From an uncultured Collinsella sp. (GTDB taxonomy: Bacteria; Actinomycetota; Coriobacteriia; Coriobacteriales; Coriobacteriaceae): 12,512 nucleotides of DNA. The notes beneath the pieces were generated by a model. It was not told the DNA's origin, did not search any database, and saw only the letters and a list, made by a program, of their open reading frames with translations. Location of the stretch: positions 1 to 12,512 of the forward strand of contig USHA01000066.1 in assembly GCA_900554325.1 (NCBI GenBank), given 5' to 3'. Shown here piece after piece: positions 1 to 5,949 of this stretch (within the stretch, counting starts at the first letter, position 1; each line of letters starts with the position of its first letter). The position numbers and the translations under genes were made by a program.

Positions 1-2
1 AT

Positions 3-36
3 GTGACTGGAGTTCAGACGTGTGCTCTTCCGATCT
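3..36 (+). other. Illumina TruSeq adapter contamination
   Basis: These 34 bases match, from memory, the reverse complement of the TruSeq indexed adapter (read-2 primer site), ending in the familiar CTTCCGATCT. The two bases before it (AT) would be the end of the index. This is a library artefact at the contig end; nothing in it should be annotated. Genomic sequence starts at about 37. Confidence 0.97.
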
Positions 37-106
37 CGCGCGGCTGCTGCTGGGTCTCGCCGACGTTGCCCGCATCCTGGGGACGCTGGGAATCGTACTC
101 GCTCAT
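37..106 (-). CDS. 5' end of an unidentified protein-coding gene (partial)
   Basis: The reading frame starts at ATG (104-106) and runs leftward for 23 codons until it meets the adapter. The peptide begins MSEYDSQRPQDAGNVGETQQ: polar, rich in Gln and Asp, without a signal peptide in the visible part, like a disordered cytoplasmic N-terminus. An AAAGGA ribosome binding site lies 8 nt before the ATG, which supports a real start. A disordered tail like this can precede the membrane anchor of HtrA-type proteases or cell-envelope proteins, but nothing visible identifies the family. Confidence 0.6.
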
Positions 107-121
107 AGCTGCGATCCTTTC

Positions 122-143
122 GTCTAATAACCGTCTAATAACC
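122..143. repeat. Perfect tandem duplication of an 11-mer
   Basis: GTCTAATAACC occurs twice in immediate succession (122-132 and 133-143). It lies between the hairpin at 147-170 and the ribosome binding site of the partial gene, so it would be in that gene's leader or core promoter. Confidence 0.8.
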
Positions 144-170
144 AAAGGCCCGCCAAACATGTGGCGGGCC
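136..170 (-). terminator. Hairpin terminator upstream of the partial gene
   Basis: GGCCCGCC (147-154) pairs perfectly with GGCGGGCC (163-170) around an 8-nt loop. Read on the minus strand the stem is followed by TTTGGTTATTA, a moderate T-rich tail; on the plus strand there is no T tract. It probably isolates the partial gene from transcription arriving from the right. The 171-284 stretch upstream holds no gene that I can recognise. Confidence 0.55.
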
Positions 171-284
171 ATCATTGTTCACGTTGAGTTGTACCCCAAT
201 ATGCGGGCGAACGTGTATGAGAACGCAATCTTTTAGGAAGGCTTAAGTTCTGCTGCAAACTCGAAAGGGATCCACGCATGCGGC

Positions 285-321
285 AAAACCACCACGAAGG
301 TGCCTGTCCCCTTTGTGGTGG
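285..321 (-). terminator. Rho-independent terminator after the GlnR-like gene
   Basis: Arms 289-300 and 310-321 form a 12-bp stem (one G-T pair) with a 9-nt loop. On the minus strand it begins 4 nt after the stop codon of the regulator and ends in TTTT (285-288). Position and tail suit the terminator of the glnA-regulator unit. Confidence 0.75.
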
Positions 322-325
322 AAAT

Positions 326-988
326 CTAGTCCTTAAACAGATAACCCACGCCACGGACGGTGGTGATGTGCGCCGCGATCTGCGGGCCCACCTTGGAGCG
401 GATGCGTCGAATGTGCACGTCGACGGTGCGCGTGCCGCCGCAGTACTCAAAGCCCCACACGCGGTGCAGCAGCACCTCGCGGCTGTAGGCACGGTTGGGA
501 TGCGTCGCCAAAAAGCTCAGCAGCGAGTACTCCATCAGCGTCAGGTCGATGGGCTCGTTATCGAGCGTCACCTGGTAGGTAGCCAGGTTAATCTCGAGGT
601 TGTCGATGTTGAGCACATCTTCGGCGGCGACGGTCTCCTCCTCGCCCATCAGGCGCTGCGCACGAGCCTTAAGCTCGTTGGATGTCGCCGTGGGGCATAC
701 AAAGTCGGCATGCGCGTGATTGGGCAGGCGCAAGGTACCGAGCGCCTCGTCGTCGACGATCACCAACATGGGGACACCGCCGCGATCGTCAAGCCACTTG
801 GCAATCTGATCGATGCGGTCGCTGCGGATGCCGTCGGAGTCGAGGATCAGCAGGTCAAAGTCGTGCGCCGCAGTCGGCGAATCGGGGGTTGCCAGGCTCA
901 CCTCGACACCCAGGGTGGTCGTCAAGCTGCGGGCAAACTCGTGGAAGCGCGTCGTGCGCGCCATGAACAGGGCACTCTTTTCGGACAT
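326..988 (-). CDS. glnR: GlnR-like orphan OmpR-family response regulator
   Basis: 220-aa transcription regulator. Residues 1-115 form a degenerate receiver domain. The phospho-acceptor position is Asp50 (LLILD), but the acidic pair expected after strand 1 is absent and the conserved Lys near residue 100 is replaced (VCPTATS). Residues 125-218 are an OmpR/PhoB winged helix; the GGTRTVDVHIRRIRSKVG stretch (184-201) closely resembles, from memory, mycobacterial GlnR. GlnR proteins keep Asp50 for dimer contacts rather than as a phosphorylation switch. The start is the ATG at 986-988, because GGAGG sits 5 nt upstream; a TTG 12 nt earlier would place that ribosome binding site inside the gene. It follows the glutamine synthetase homologue by 49 nt on the same strand, so probable co-transcription and a role in nitrogen control. 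No partner kinase gene is visible. Confidence 0.8.
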   Translation of the reverse strand: MSEKSALFMARTTRFHEFARSLTTTLGVEVSLATPDSPTAAHDFDLLILDSDGIRSDRIDQIAKWLDDRGGVPMLVIVDDEALGTLRLPNHAHADFVCPTATSNELKARAQRLMGEEETVAAEDVLNIDNLEINLATYQVTLDNEPIDLTLMEYSLLSFLATHPNRAYSREVLLHRVWGFEYCGGTRTVDVHIRRIRSKVGPQIAAHITTVRGVGYLFKD

Positions 989-1038
989 ATCGGCCTCCAA
1001 GGAAATGAGCTCAATCGTACTGGAACAAGCCAGCGCGA

Positions 1039-2376
1039 TTAGGAGTTCGCCAGATAGTGCTTAATCTCCCACTCGGTGATCGTGGACTCAAACTTATGCC
1101 ACTCGTCGCGCTTCTTTTTAAGGAAGAAACTGTGGATGTGCTCGCCGAGGGCATCCTTCATAAACTGCGAGTCCTCAAACACGTCGAGCGCCTCTTTGAG
1201 CGAGCGCGGCAGCGGCGTGTAGCCGGCCTCGAGCATCTGACGGTCGGTGAGCTTGAGCGTCTCGGCCGTGGCCTCGGGCGGGAGCTCCAGCTTGCGCTCG
1301 ATGCCATCGAGACCAGCCGCCAGCGTGACGGCGTTGACCAGGTACGGATTGGCCATGGGGTCGGGGCTACGAAGCTCGATGCGCGTGGACAGCTGCTTGC
1401 CGGGCTTGTAGACCGGAATGCGGACCATACTCGCGCGGTTGCGCAGGCCCCACGTGGCGTACTGCGGCACGGAGTCGCCACCCGTGGTAATGCGCTTGTA
1501 CGAGTTGACCGTGGGGTTGGTGATAGCGCTAATCTCGCGGGCATGCGCCAGAATGCCGGCCATGTAGTGCTTGGCGACGTCGGAGAGGTGGTACTTCTCG
1601 TCATCCTCGCCCCAAAAGACGTTGTTGCCGTCGTGGTCGAATAGCGACTGGCACAGGAACATAGCGCTGCCGTCCTCGCCCGCCAACGGCTTGGGCATAA
1701 AGGAGGCGTGGCAACCGCTCTCGTAGGCCTGCTGCTTAATGATGAGTTTGGCCGTGGTGATGGCGTCGGACATGCTTAAGGCCTCGGCGTGGCGCAGGCT
1801 CATGCCGTGCTGCGAGCGGCCGGCGGCGTGGAAGGTGTACTCCACGGGCACGGACATCTTCTCGAGCGTGAGGACCGTGTTGCGGCGCAGGTCGCGGGCG
1901 GCATCGCTCACCGAAAGATCGAAGTAGCCCACGTTGTCGAGCGGCTCGGGGGTGTGCTCGTCGGGGAAGTAGTAATACTCCAGCTCGGCACCCACGTTGA
2001 GCAGATAGCCAGCTTTCTCGGCCTTGCGGAACATGCGGCGCAGGGCATCGCGCGGATCGCCGGCAAACGGCTTGCGGTCGGGGGTGCACACGTCGCAGAA
2101 CACGCGGGCGACGCCGTTGTGGCTCGGGCGCCACGGCAGGATCTGGAAGGTCGAAGCATCGGGGAATGCGAGCATGTCGGCTTCCTCGGGCGTGGCAAAG
2201 CCCTCGATAGCGGAGCCGTCAAAGCCAATACCCTCCTCAAAAGCGACCTCGAGGTCCTCGGGGCTAATGGCAAAGTTCTTGAGGCGGCCGAGAATGTCGA
2301 CAAACCACAGACGCACAAAGCGGATGTCACGCTGCTCTACGGAGCGGAGTACGTAATCGATGTTCTGCTGGTTCAT
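1039..2376 (-). CDS. glnA: Type I glutamine synthetase homologue with altered active site
   Basis: 445 aa, collinear over its whole length with Bacillus-type GS-I (444 aa), including FDGSAIEGF (52-60), NPTVNSYKR (287-295), NRASMVRIP (313-321) and ELRSPDP (334-340). The normal enzyme makes glutamine from glutamate, ammonia and ATP as a dodecamer. Substrate-binding Arg residues (295, 336) and metal-site Glu131, Glu133 and Glu334 are present. Four usual residues are not: the two Glu of HHEVAPGQHE are Ala184 and Gly191, and the two His of GSGMHxH are Phe240 and Cys242; the flap YEAP reads GDSVP. It may therefore be a weak, altered or regulatory enzyme. There is no obvious adenylylation site. Start ATG with AAGGGGAG upstream. 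A GlnR-like box lies about 65 nt upstream and the GlnR-like gene follows. Confidence 0.85.
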   Translation of the reverse strand: MNQQNIDYVLRSVEQRDIRFVRLWFVDILGRLKNFAISPEDLEVAFEEGIGFDGSAIEGFATPEEADMLAFPDASTFQILPWRPSHNGVARVFCDVCTPDRKPFAGDPRDALRRMFRKAEKAGYLLNVGAELEYYYFPDEHTPEPLDNVGYFDLSVSDAARDLRRNTVLTLEKMSVPVEYTFHAAGRSQHGMSLRHAEALSMSDAITTAKLIIKQQAYESGCHASFMPKPLAGEDGSAMFLCQSLFDHDGNNVFWGEDDEKYHLSDVAKHYMAGILAHAREISAITNPTVNSYKRITTGGDSVPQYATWGLRNRASMVRIPVYKPGKQLSTRIELRSPDPMANPYLVNAVTLAAGLDGIERKLELPPEATAETLKLTDRQMLEAGYTPLPRSLKEALDVFEDSQFMKDALGEHIHSFFLKKKRDEWHKFESTITEWEIKHYLANS

Positions 2377-2411
2377 GTCGCTCCCCTTTCTTTCGGGCGG
2401 GTTTCGACTGG

Positions 2412-2440
2412 TCTATATCGCAGATACTATCGCAGAAAAA
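2412..2440 (-). promoter_or_regulatory. Possible glnA promoter
   Basis: On the minus strand TATAGA (2412-2417) could be a -10 box with TTTTTC (2435-2440) as a poor -35 box at 17-bp spacing. The transcript would start about 30 nt before the glnA ATG. Only the -10 box is convincing; a weak -35 box would fit an activator-dependent promoter. Confidence 0.35.
2416..2436. repeat. 9-bp direct repeat in the glnA promoter region
   Basis: TATCGCAGA is present at 2416-2424 and 2428-2436, a 12-bp period. It overlaps the proposed -10 and -35 region and may be a regulator site or chance. Confidence 0.6.
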
Positions 2441-2441
2441 T

Positions 2442-2457
2442 GTTTCCGCAGGGTTAA
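2442..2457 (-). promoter_or_regulatory. GlnR-box-like site upstream of glnA
   Basis: On the minus strand the sequence is TTAAC, six bases, GAAAC. The actinobacterial GlnR consensus is gTnAC-n6-GaAAC, so only the weakly conserved first base differs. It lies just upstream of the proposed -35 box, where an activator would bind. Only one a/b pair is visible; no second pair follows in register. Confidence 0.5.
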
Positions 2458-2507
2458 AGCGTATCAAGCGCTCAAAAAACGTGTGCGCAGGCGGGTATGA
2501 CCAGCAA

Positions 2508-2879
2508 CTATCGCTCGGATTCGGAGACAATTTGTCTACAGGCTCGTTCCAGCGCAGGGAACTCCATCGTCACTGCATCCCAAACAACCGAGCGGTCGAC
2601 ATTGCCGTAATCATGCGCAAGATAATTTCTCATGCCGATAATTCCACGCCATTCAATTTCGGGATGAAGCCGCTGCGAGCGTTCCGACAATTTGCCCGCT
2701 TCTTCCGTCACCCTAAGCGCACACATCAAAAGGGAGTCCGCCAACGCCCTCGTCCGCACGTCATTCGCATGCAGAAACTGGTCCTCGGTGATATCAAAAG
2801 CCTTGATGCGCTCGTTCGTTTCGGAGATGGCCTCCAAAACCTCTTGGGCGCGAAGGCTGTCTGACTTACGCGCGATCAT
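2508..2879 (-). CDS. hepT: HepT-like HEPN ribonuclease toxin (DUF86)
   Basis: 123-aa all-alpha HEPN protein. The hallmark Rx4HxY motif is intact as RNYLAHDY (Arg84, His89, Tyr91). In studied HepT proteins Arg and His cut RNA, and the Tyr is AMP-modified by the partner MntA, which silences the toxin. Length is close to the usual 110-140 aa. The start ATG (2877-2879) overlaps the end of the upstream antitoxin gene by 14 nt and has GAAGGAG 9 nt before it, so the pair is translationally coupled in the antitoxin-first order. I see no convincing terminator between it and glnA, 131 nt downstream, so read-through is possible. Confidence 0.85.
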   Translation of the reverse strand: MIARKSDSLRAQEVLEAISETNERIKAFDITEDQFLHANDVRTRALADSLLMCALRVTEEAGKLSERSQRLHPEIEWRGIIGMRNYLAHDYGNVDRSVVWDAVTMEFPALERACRQIVSESER

Positions 2880-3360
2880 AAAGGATCACTCCTTCGCGCT
2901 CGATTACCGCGGCAAGTTCGTCATCAAGATGATCACTAGAGACGAGATCAACCTGCCTCCCGGTTTCTTTGCGCACCGCCTCGCCAAACGCCGACAGCGC
3001 AAAAAGACCAAAGCCCTGCTCGCGATCGACTTCGAGACGCAAGTCAATATCACTATCGGCATGAGCCTCGCCACGGGCATACGAACCAAAAAGAATCACG
3101 GTTTTGATGGCGGGAATCGAGCTGGCCGCCTCGCGGACGGCGGACTCAATCTGGGCAGTATCCAAAATGCCCGTCGCGGCGCTTTCGCTCGCAGAGCTTT
3201 TACCAAGTGAAGGAACAAACGGCAGAGAGCGCTCGCGCAGCATCTGCCTCATAAACATATTGACCGCAACAGACGAAGTCATGCCAAGCTCTTCGCACAG
3301 TTCGGCAAATGAGTCTTTAATTGACGAGTCCACTCGCACACTCAGCACAGACGCAGCCAT
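2866..3360 (-). CDS. mntA: RelB/DinJ ribbon-helix-helix domain fused to MntA-like nucleotidyltransferase antitoxin
   Basis: 164 aa in two parts. Residues 1-48 look like a DinJ/RelB antitoxin N-terminus (VRVDSSIKDSFAELCEELGM, ending SLPF), a ribbon-helix-helix DNA-binding fold. A Ser/Ala-rich linker (50-66) leads to a minimal nucleotidyltransferase at 69-164 with FGSYARGEAHADSDIDL: the GSx10DxD motif gives Gly92, Ser93, Asp104, Asp106, and a third acidic residue may be Asp138 (QVDLV). The enzyme part would AMPylate Tyr91 of HepT; the N-terminal part would repress the operon. Standard MntA proteins consist of the nucleotidyltransferase alone, so the fusion is unusual. ATG with AGGAGG 6 nt upstream. 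It begins 42 nt after the lacI stop on the same strand. Confidence 0.85.
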   Translation of the reverse strand: MAASVLSVRVDSSIKDSFAELCEELGMTSSVAVNMFMRQMLRERSLPFVPSLGKSSASESAATGILDTAQIESAVREAASSIPAIKTVILFGSYARGEAHADSDIDLRLEVDREQGFGLFALSAFGEAVRKETGRQVDLVSSDHLDDELAAVIEREGVILYDRA

Positions 3361-3373
3361 GGATACCTCCTGT

Positions 3374-3395
3374 ATGACATTGTCTATATATTATC
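3374..3395 (-). promoter_or_regulatory. Possible promoter/operator of the mntA-hepT operon
   Basis: Between the lacI stop and mntA is the short palindrome GACA-T-TGTC (3376-3384), which could be the site for the ribbon-helix-helix domain. Next to it lies GATAAT on the minus strand (3390-3395), a plausible -10 box. The -35 box would lie at the lacI 3' end and is poor (TCAACC). Read-through from lacI is the alternative. Confidence 0.35.
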
Positions 3396-3402
3396 ACACA
3401 GG

Positions 3403-4425
3403 CTAGCGCGAGGTTGATGCGCGGTGTTCGATGTGACCGGGGATCTCGATGCGTTTAGGCGCCAGCTTCGCGGCCTCGCCCACGGTGGTGGTAACAACGT
3501 CGATACGCTCGGAGAGACGCTCGACCACGCGCTTGGCAATGGCGAGGGTATCTTGCGCGGCCGTGGTGACGCCGCCAAAGAGCACGTGGTTCCAGGGGTA
3601 GTCGTCAAACGTCGCGATCTTGAGGCCAGCCGGCAATGAGGGTCCCAGCTGTGCTAGCGCCTCGGTCAGACGCAGGAAGACCAAGCCGTTGACAGCAATG
3701 AGGCCGAGCCTTTTGCCCGCGTAGTCGCGGATGGTCTTGTCCAAACGGCCAACGCCCGTGGCGCCACCGTCGGCCAGGGTGACGACCTCGCCCGCAAGGC
3801 CGCGGCGCGAAAGCTCGTCGGCAAAGGCCTCGGCGCGCTCTCGACGCACGGGGCTATCGTCGCTTGCCTCGGTGAGCAGGCACAGACGCTCGCTGCCCGC
3901 AGCTGCCAAGGCGTCTACCAAGCCGGCGACCAGCTCACGGTTGTTAGATGTCACCAGGTCAACACCGCCGTCGGCAACGTCGCGGTCGAGCAGCACAACA
4001 GGCAGACGTCCCGCTGCCGCGGCGATCGCCTCGTCATTGCCTCCGCAGGTGTTGACGACCAGGCCATCTACGCCAGCGTCGATAAGCCTGGTGAGCGACT
4101 CGGCCTCCTTGGCGGGGTCGTTTCCGCTAATGGCCGTCATGAGCGAGCAGCCGCGCGCGGCGGCGCTGGCGGAAAGGCCCTCGAGCATGGCGCTCGAGAA
4201 CGGGTTGGCGATGTCGGCCAGGATCACACCGATGAGGTTGGTGCGCGAGCTGCGCAGATTGCGCGCGGCAGCACGTGGGCGATAGCCGGTGCGCTCGATA
4301 ACCGCCGCGATGCGAGCGCGGGTTTCCTCGGTCATCTGCCCGGGGCGGTTGTTGAGATAGCGCGAGACCGTGGCCGGGCTCACGCCCGCCTCGGCGGCAA
4401 TGTCCTTGATTCTCATCTGCGCCAT
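3403..4425 (-). CDS. LacI-family transcriptional repressor, probable KDG-pathway regulator
   Basis: 340 aa, normal for the family. Helix-turn-helix at residues 5-24 (IKDIAAEAGVSPATVSRYLN), hinge helix near 50-60, then a periplasmic-binding-protein-like sensor domain from about residue 63 (LIGVILADIANPFSSAML). The start is ATG 4423-4425 with a weak GGGGTG site; upstream ATGs in the frame have no ribosome binding site and would place odd residues before the HTH. The gene is divergent from kdgK, and the intergenic region holds two LacI-type palindromes over the kdgK start point. The likely ligand is KDG, KDPG or a uronate intermediate; this is inferred from the neighbours only. It resembles KdgR-type LacI proteins of Gram-positive bacteria in context, not the IclR-type KdgR of enterics. 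Confidence 0.85.
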   Translation of the reverse strand: MAQMRIKDIAAEAGVSPATVSRYLNNRPGQMTEETRARIAAVIERTGYRPRAAARNLRSSRTNLIGVILADIANPFSSAMLEGLSASAAARGCSLMTAISGNDPAKEAESLTRLIDAGVDGLVVNTCGGNDEAIAAAAGRLPVVLLDRDVADGGVDLVTSNNRELVAGLVDALAAAGSERLCLLTEASDDSPVRRERAEAFADELSRRGLAGEVVTLADGGATGVGRLDKTIRDYAGKRLGLIAVNGLVFLRLTEALAQLGPSLPAGLKIATFDDYPWNHVLFGGVTTAAQDTLAIAKRVVERLSERIDVVTTTVGEAAKLAPKRIEIPGHIEHRASTSR

Positions 4426-4471
4426 GGCGCACCCCGTTTCCCCATTGTCGGCAGCCTGAGCCATTTTAGGC

Positions 4472-4518
4472 ATTTTTTTTAAAAATCTCGCTTGCAAAAC
4501 GCTGTAGGTGAGTATACT
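4472..4518 (+). promoter_or_regulatory. kdgK promoter with A/T-rich upstream element
   Basis: -10 box TATACT at 4513-4518; -35 candidate TTGCAA at 4492-4497 (15-bp spacing) or CTTGCA (16 bp). A run of T then A at 4473-4485 lies directly upstream, where an UP element would be. The start of transcription would be near 4525, giving a leader of about 135 nt. Confidence 0.6.
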
Positions 4519-4529
4519 ACAACTCGAAA

Positions 4530-4554
4530 CGAAACCGATTTCGTAAATCGATTT
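4530..4554. promoter_or_regulatory. Two adjacent LacI-type operators
   Basis: Near-palindrome CGAAACCGATTTCG (4530-4543; 12 of 14 symmetric) is followed at 4545-4554 by the perfect palindrome AAATCGATTT. Both have the central CG typical of LacI-family sites and lie just after the -10 box, a position that would block kdgK transcription. The divergent LacI protein is the natural candidate. Confidence 0.65.
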
Positions 4555-4560
4555 CGGCGA

Positions 4561-4618
4561 GCGTTGGCACGCAGGTGCAAAGACGCACCCTACCGTCTTG
4601 GCATCTGCGTGCCAACGC
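4561..4618 (+). other. Large hairpin in the kdgK leader
   Basis: Arms 4561-4578 and 4601-4618 pair over 18 bp (one G-U). After one A-G mismatch an inner stem AAGACG/CGTCTT (4580-4585/4594-4599) closes an 8-nt loop. No T tract follows, so it is not a simple terminator. It ends 24 nt before the kdgK ribosome binding site. Confidence 0.75.
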
Positions 4619-4660
4619 CATATCAAAGGTGTACGCACGAGTAAAAGGAGCTGCGCGACC

Positions 4661-5695
4661 ATGGGTAAAACGGTTCTTACCTTCGGCGAGATCATGATGA
4701 GACTCTCGCCCAAAGACCATCTGCGCATTGAGCAGGCAACCGAGTTTGACGTCCGCTACGGTGGCGCCGAGGCCAACACCGCGCTTTCCCTGGCCTACCA
4801 GGGCGACAAGGCCGCTTACGTCTCCGTTGTCCCGGCCAACCGTCTGGGCGAGTGCGCCCTGCGTTCGCTGAAGGCCTACGACGTCGACACCACACGCGTC
4901 GTGCGTCAGGGCGACCGCCTTGGCTCCTATGTGTTTGAGGTCGGTGCCTCGCAGCGCGGTAACGGTTGCGTCTACGACCGCAAGTACTCTGCCATCAACA
5001 TGGCCAAGCGCGACGTCTTTAACTGGGACGAGATCCTCAAGGGCATCGATGTCTTCTATTTCTCCGGCGTGACCCCCGCCGTCTCCGATGAGATGGCTGC
5101 CGCCTGCAAGGATGCCCTCACCGCCTGCCGCGCTAAGGGCATCACGACCGTGTGCGACGTGAACTACCGCGGCAAGATGTGGTCGCCCGAGAAGTCGCAG
5201 GCCACCATGAAGGAACTCCTGCCGCTCGTCGACATCTGCATCGCCAACGACGAAGATGCGCCTGCCGGCCTTGGCATGACCTGCGTCTCTGGTTCCCTTG
5301 CCCACGGCATCGAGGAGCGTGACACCTACGTCGAGATGGCCCGCCAGATCTGCGCCGAATACGGTTGCAAGAAGGTCGCCTCGGTCGTTCGCAACATCTC
5401 CTGCGTCGAGCGCTCCATCTGGATGGGCATGCTCTTTGACGCCGAGAGCGGCAAGCACTGGTTCTCCCCTGCTCACGACGTGCACGTACTCGAGGGCGTT
5501 GCCGCCGGCGACGCTTTCAACGCCGGCCTCGTCCATGCCCTCATCAACGACTTTGACCCGCAGGACGCTGTCAACTACGCGATTGCATCCTCGATCCTCA
5601 AGCTCACCATCAAGGGCGATTCCAACCTGGTGACCGCAGACGAGATCGCAGCCGTGGCATCCGCCGCCGACGGTGGCACCCGCGTCGCCCGTTAA
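4661..5695 (+). CDS. kdgK: 2-keto-3-deoxygluconate kinase (PfkB family)
   Basis: 344 aa; phosphorylates KDG to 2-keto-3-deoxy-6-phosphogluconate with ATP in the cytoplasm. The substrate-side GG motif is in VRYGGAEANTA (31-41). DVNYRGKMWSP (167-177) is the characteristic KDG-kinase segment, and GVAAGDAFNAGL (279-290) is the PfkB signature with catalytic Asp284. The usual GAGD or GGGD reads AAGD here. The start is ATG 4661 with AAAAGGAG 10 nt upstream; an in-frame start at 4598 lies inside the leader hairpin and has no ribosome binding site. It is the first gene of a two-gene unit with KDPG aldolase and is preceded by LacI-type operators. Uronate isomerase and dehydratase genes that would supply KDG are not in the window. 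Confidence 0.9.
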   Translation: MGKTVLTFGEIMMRLSPKDHLRIEQATEFDVRYGGAEANTALSLAYQGDKAAYVSVVPANRLGECALRSLKAYDVDTTRVVRQGDRLGSYVFEVGASQRGNGCVYDRKYSAINMAKRDVFNWDEILKGIDVFYFSGVTPAVSDEMAAACKDALTACRAKGITTVCDVNYRGKMWSPEKSQATMKELLPLVDICIANDEDAPAGLGMTCVSGSLAHGIEERDTYVEMARQICAEYGCKKVASVVRNISCVERSIWMGMLFDAESGKHWFSPAHDVHVLEGVAAGDAFNAGLVHALINDFDPQDAVNYAIASSILKLTIKGDSNLVTADEIAAVASAADGGTRVAR

Positions 5696-5710
5696 TTCGT
5701 TCCCCATTCC

Positions 5711-5888
5711 GCGGGCCGCAGCTTTCCAATCCCATACCCCTGCGGCCCGCTCCCCGATTCCTCCGGCCGGGCAAAACCACCAGTCCCATTCCGGTTTTGC
5801 CTGGCATTCCCTACATGACTGGTCGAGCTGCCGGTTTTGGAATTGCTTGAACCCCAAGCAGTGCCTCCGATAACCAATCCAAAATCGG
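5711..5888 (+). other. Three consecutive hairpins between kdgK and kdgA
   Basis: The 254-nt gap has no credible gene. Hairpin 1: GCGGGCCGCAG (5711-5721) with 5740-5750, 11 bp perfect. Hairpin 2: 5767-5778 with 5793-5804, 12 bp with one G-U. Hairpin 3: 5831-5845 with 5875-5888, about 14 bp with a bulge, enclosing an inner TGCTTG/CAAGCA stem (5844-5849/5855-5860) that competes for two bases. None has a T tract, so transcription probably continues into kdgA. Confidence 0.6.
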
Positions 5889-5949
5889 CTCCTGACCAGC
5901 ACATTTGGCAATCACGCGCCCATGCGCGCTACACATCGAAAGGAACATC

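Noticed and set aside
3..236. 77-aa plus-strand reading frame
   Set aside because: Its start lies in adapter sequence and it crosses the terminator at 147-170; no family resemblance.
989..1000. TTG start for the GlnR-like regulator
   Set aside because: The four extra codons contain the GGAGG ribosome binding site of the ATG at 986-988.
2465..2507. Terminator after the HepT-like gene
   Set aside because: A T6 run exists on the minus strand, but no stable stem precedes it.
4426..4728. N-terminal extension of the LacI protein
   Set aside because: It would cover the kdgK promoter and operators, and no upstream start has a ribosome binding site; the HTH normally begins within a few residues of the start.
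4517..5911. 464-aa minus-strand reading frame
   Set aside because: Antisense shadow of kdgK; His/Gly/Asp-rich translation without motifs, and it runs over the leader hairpin and operators.
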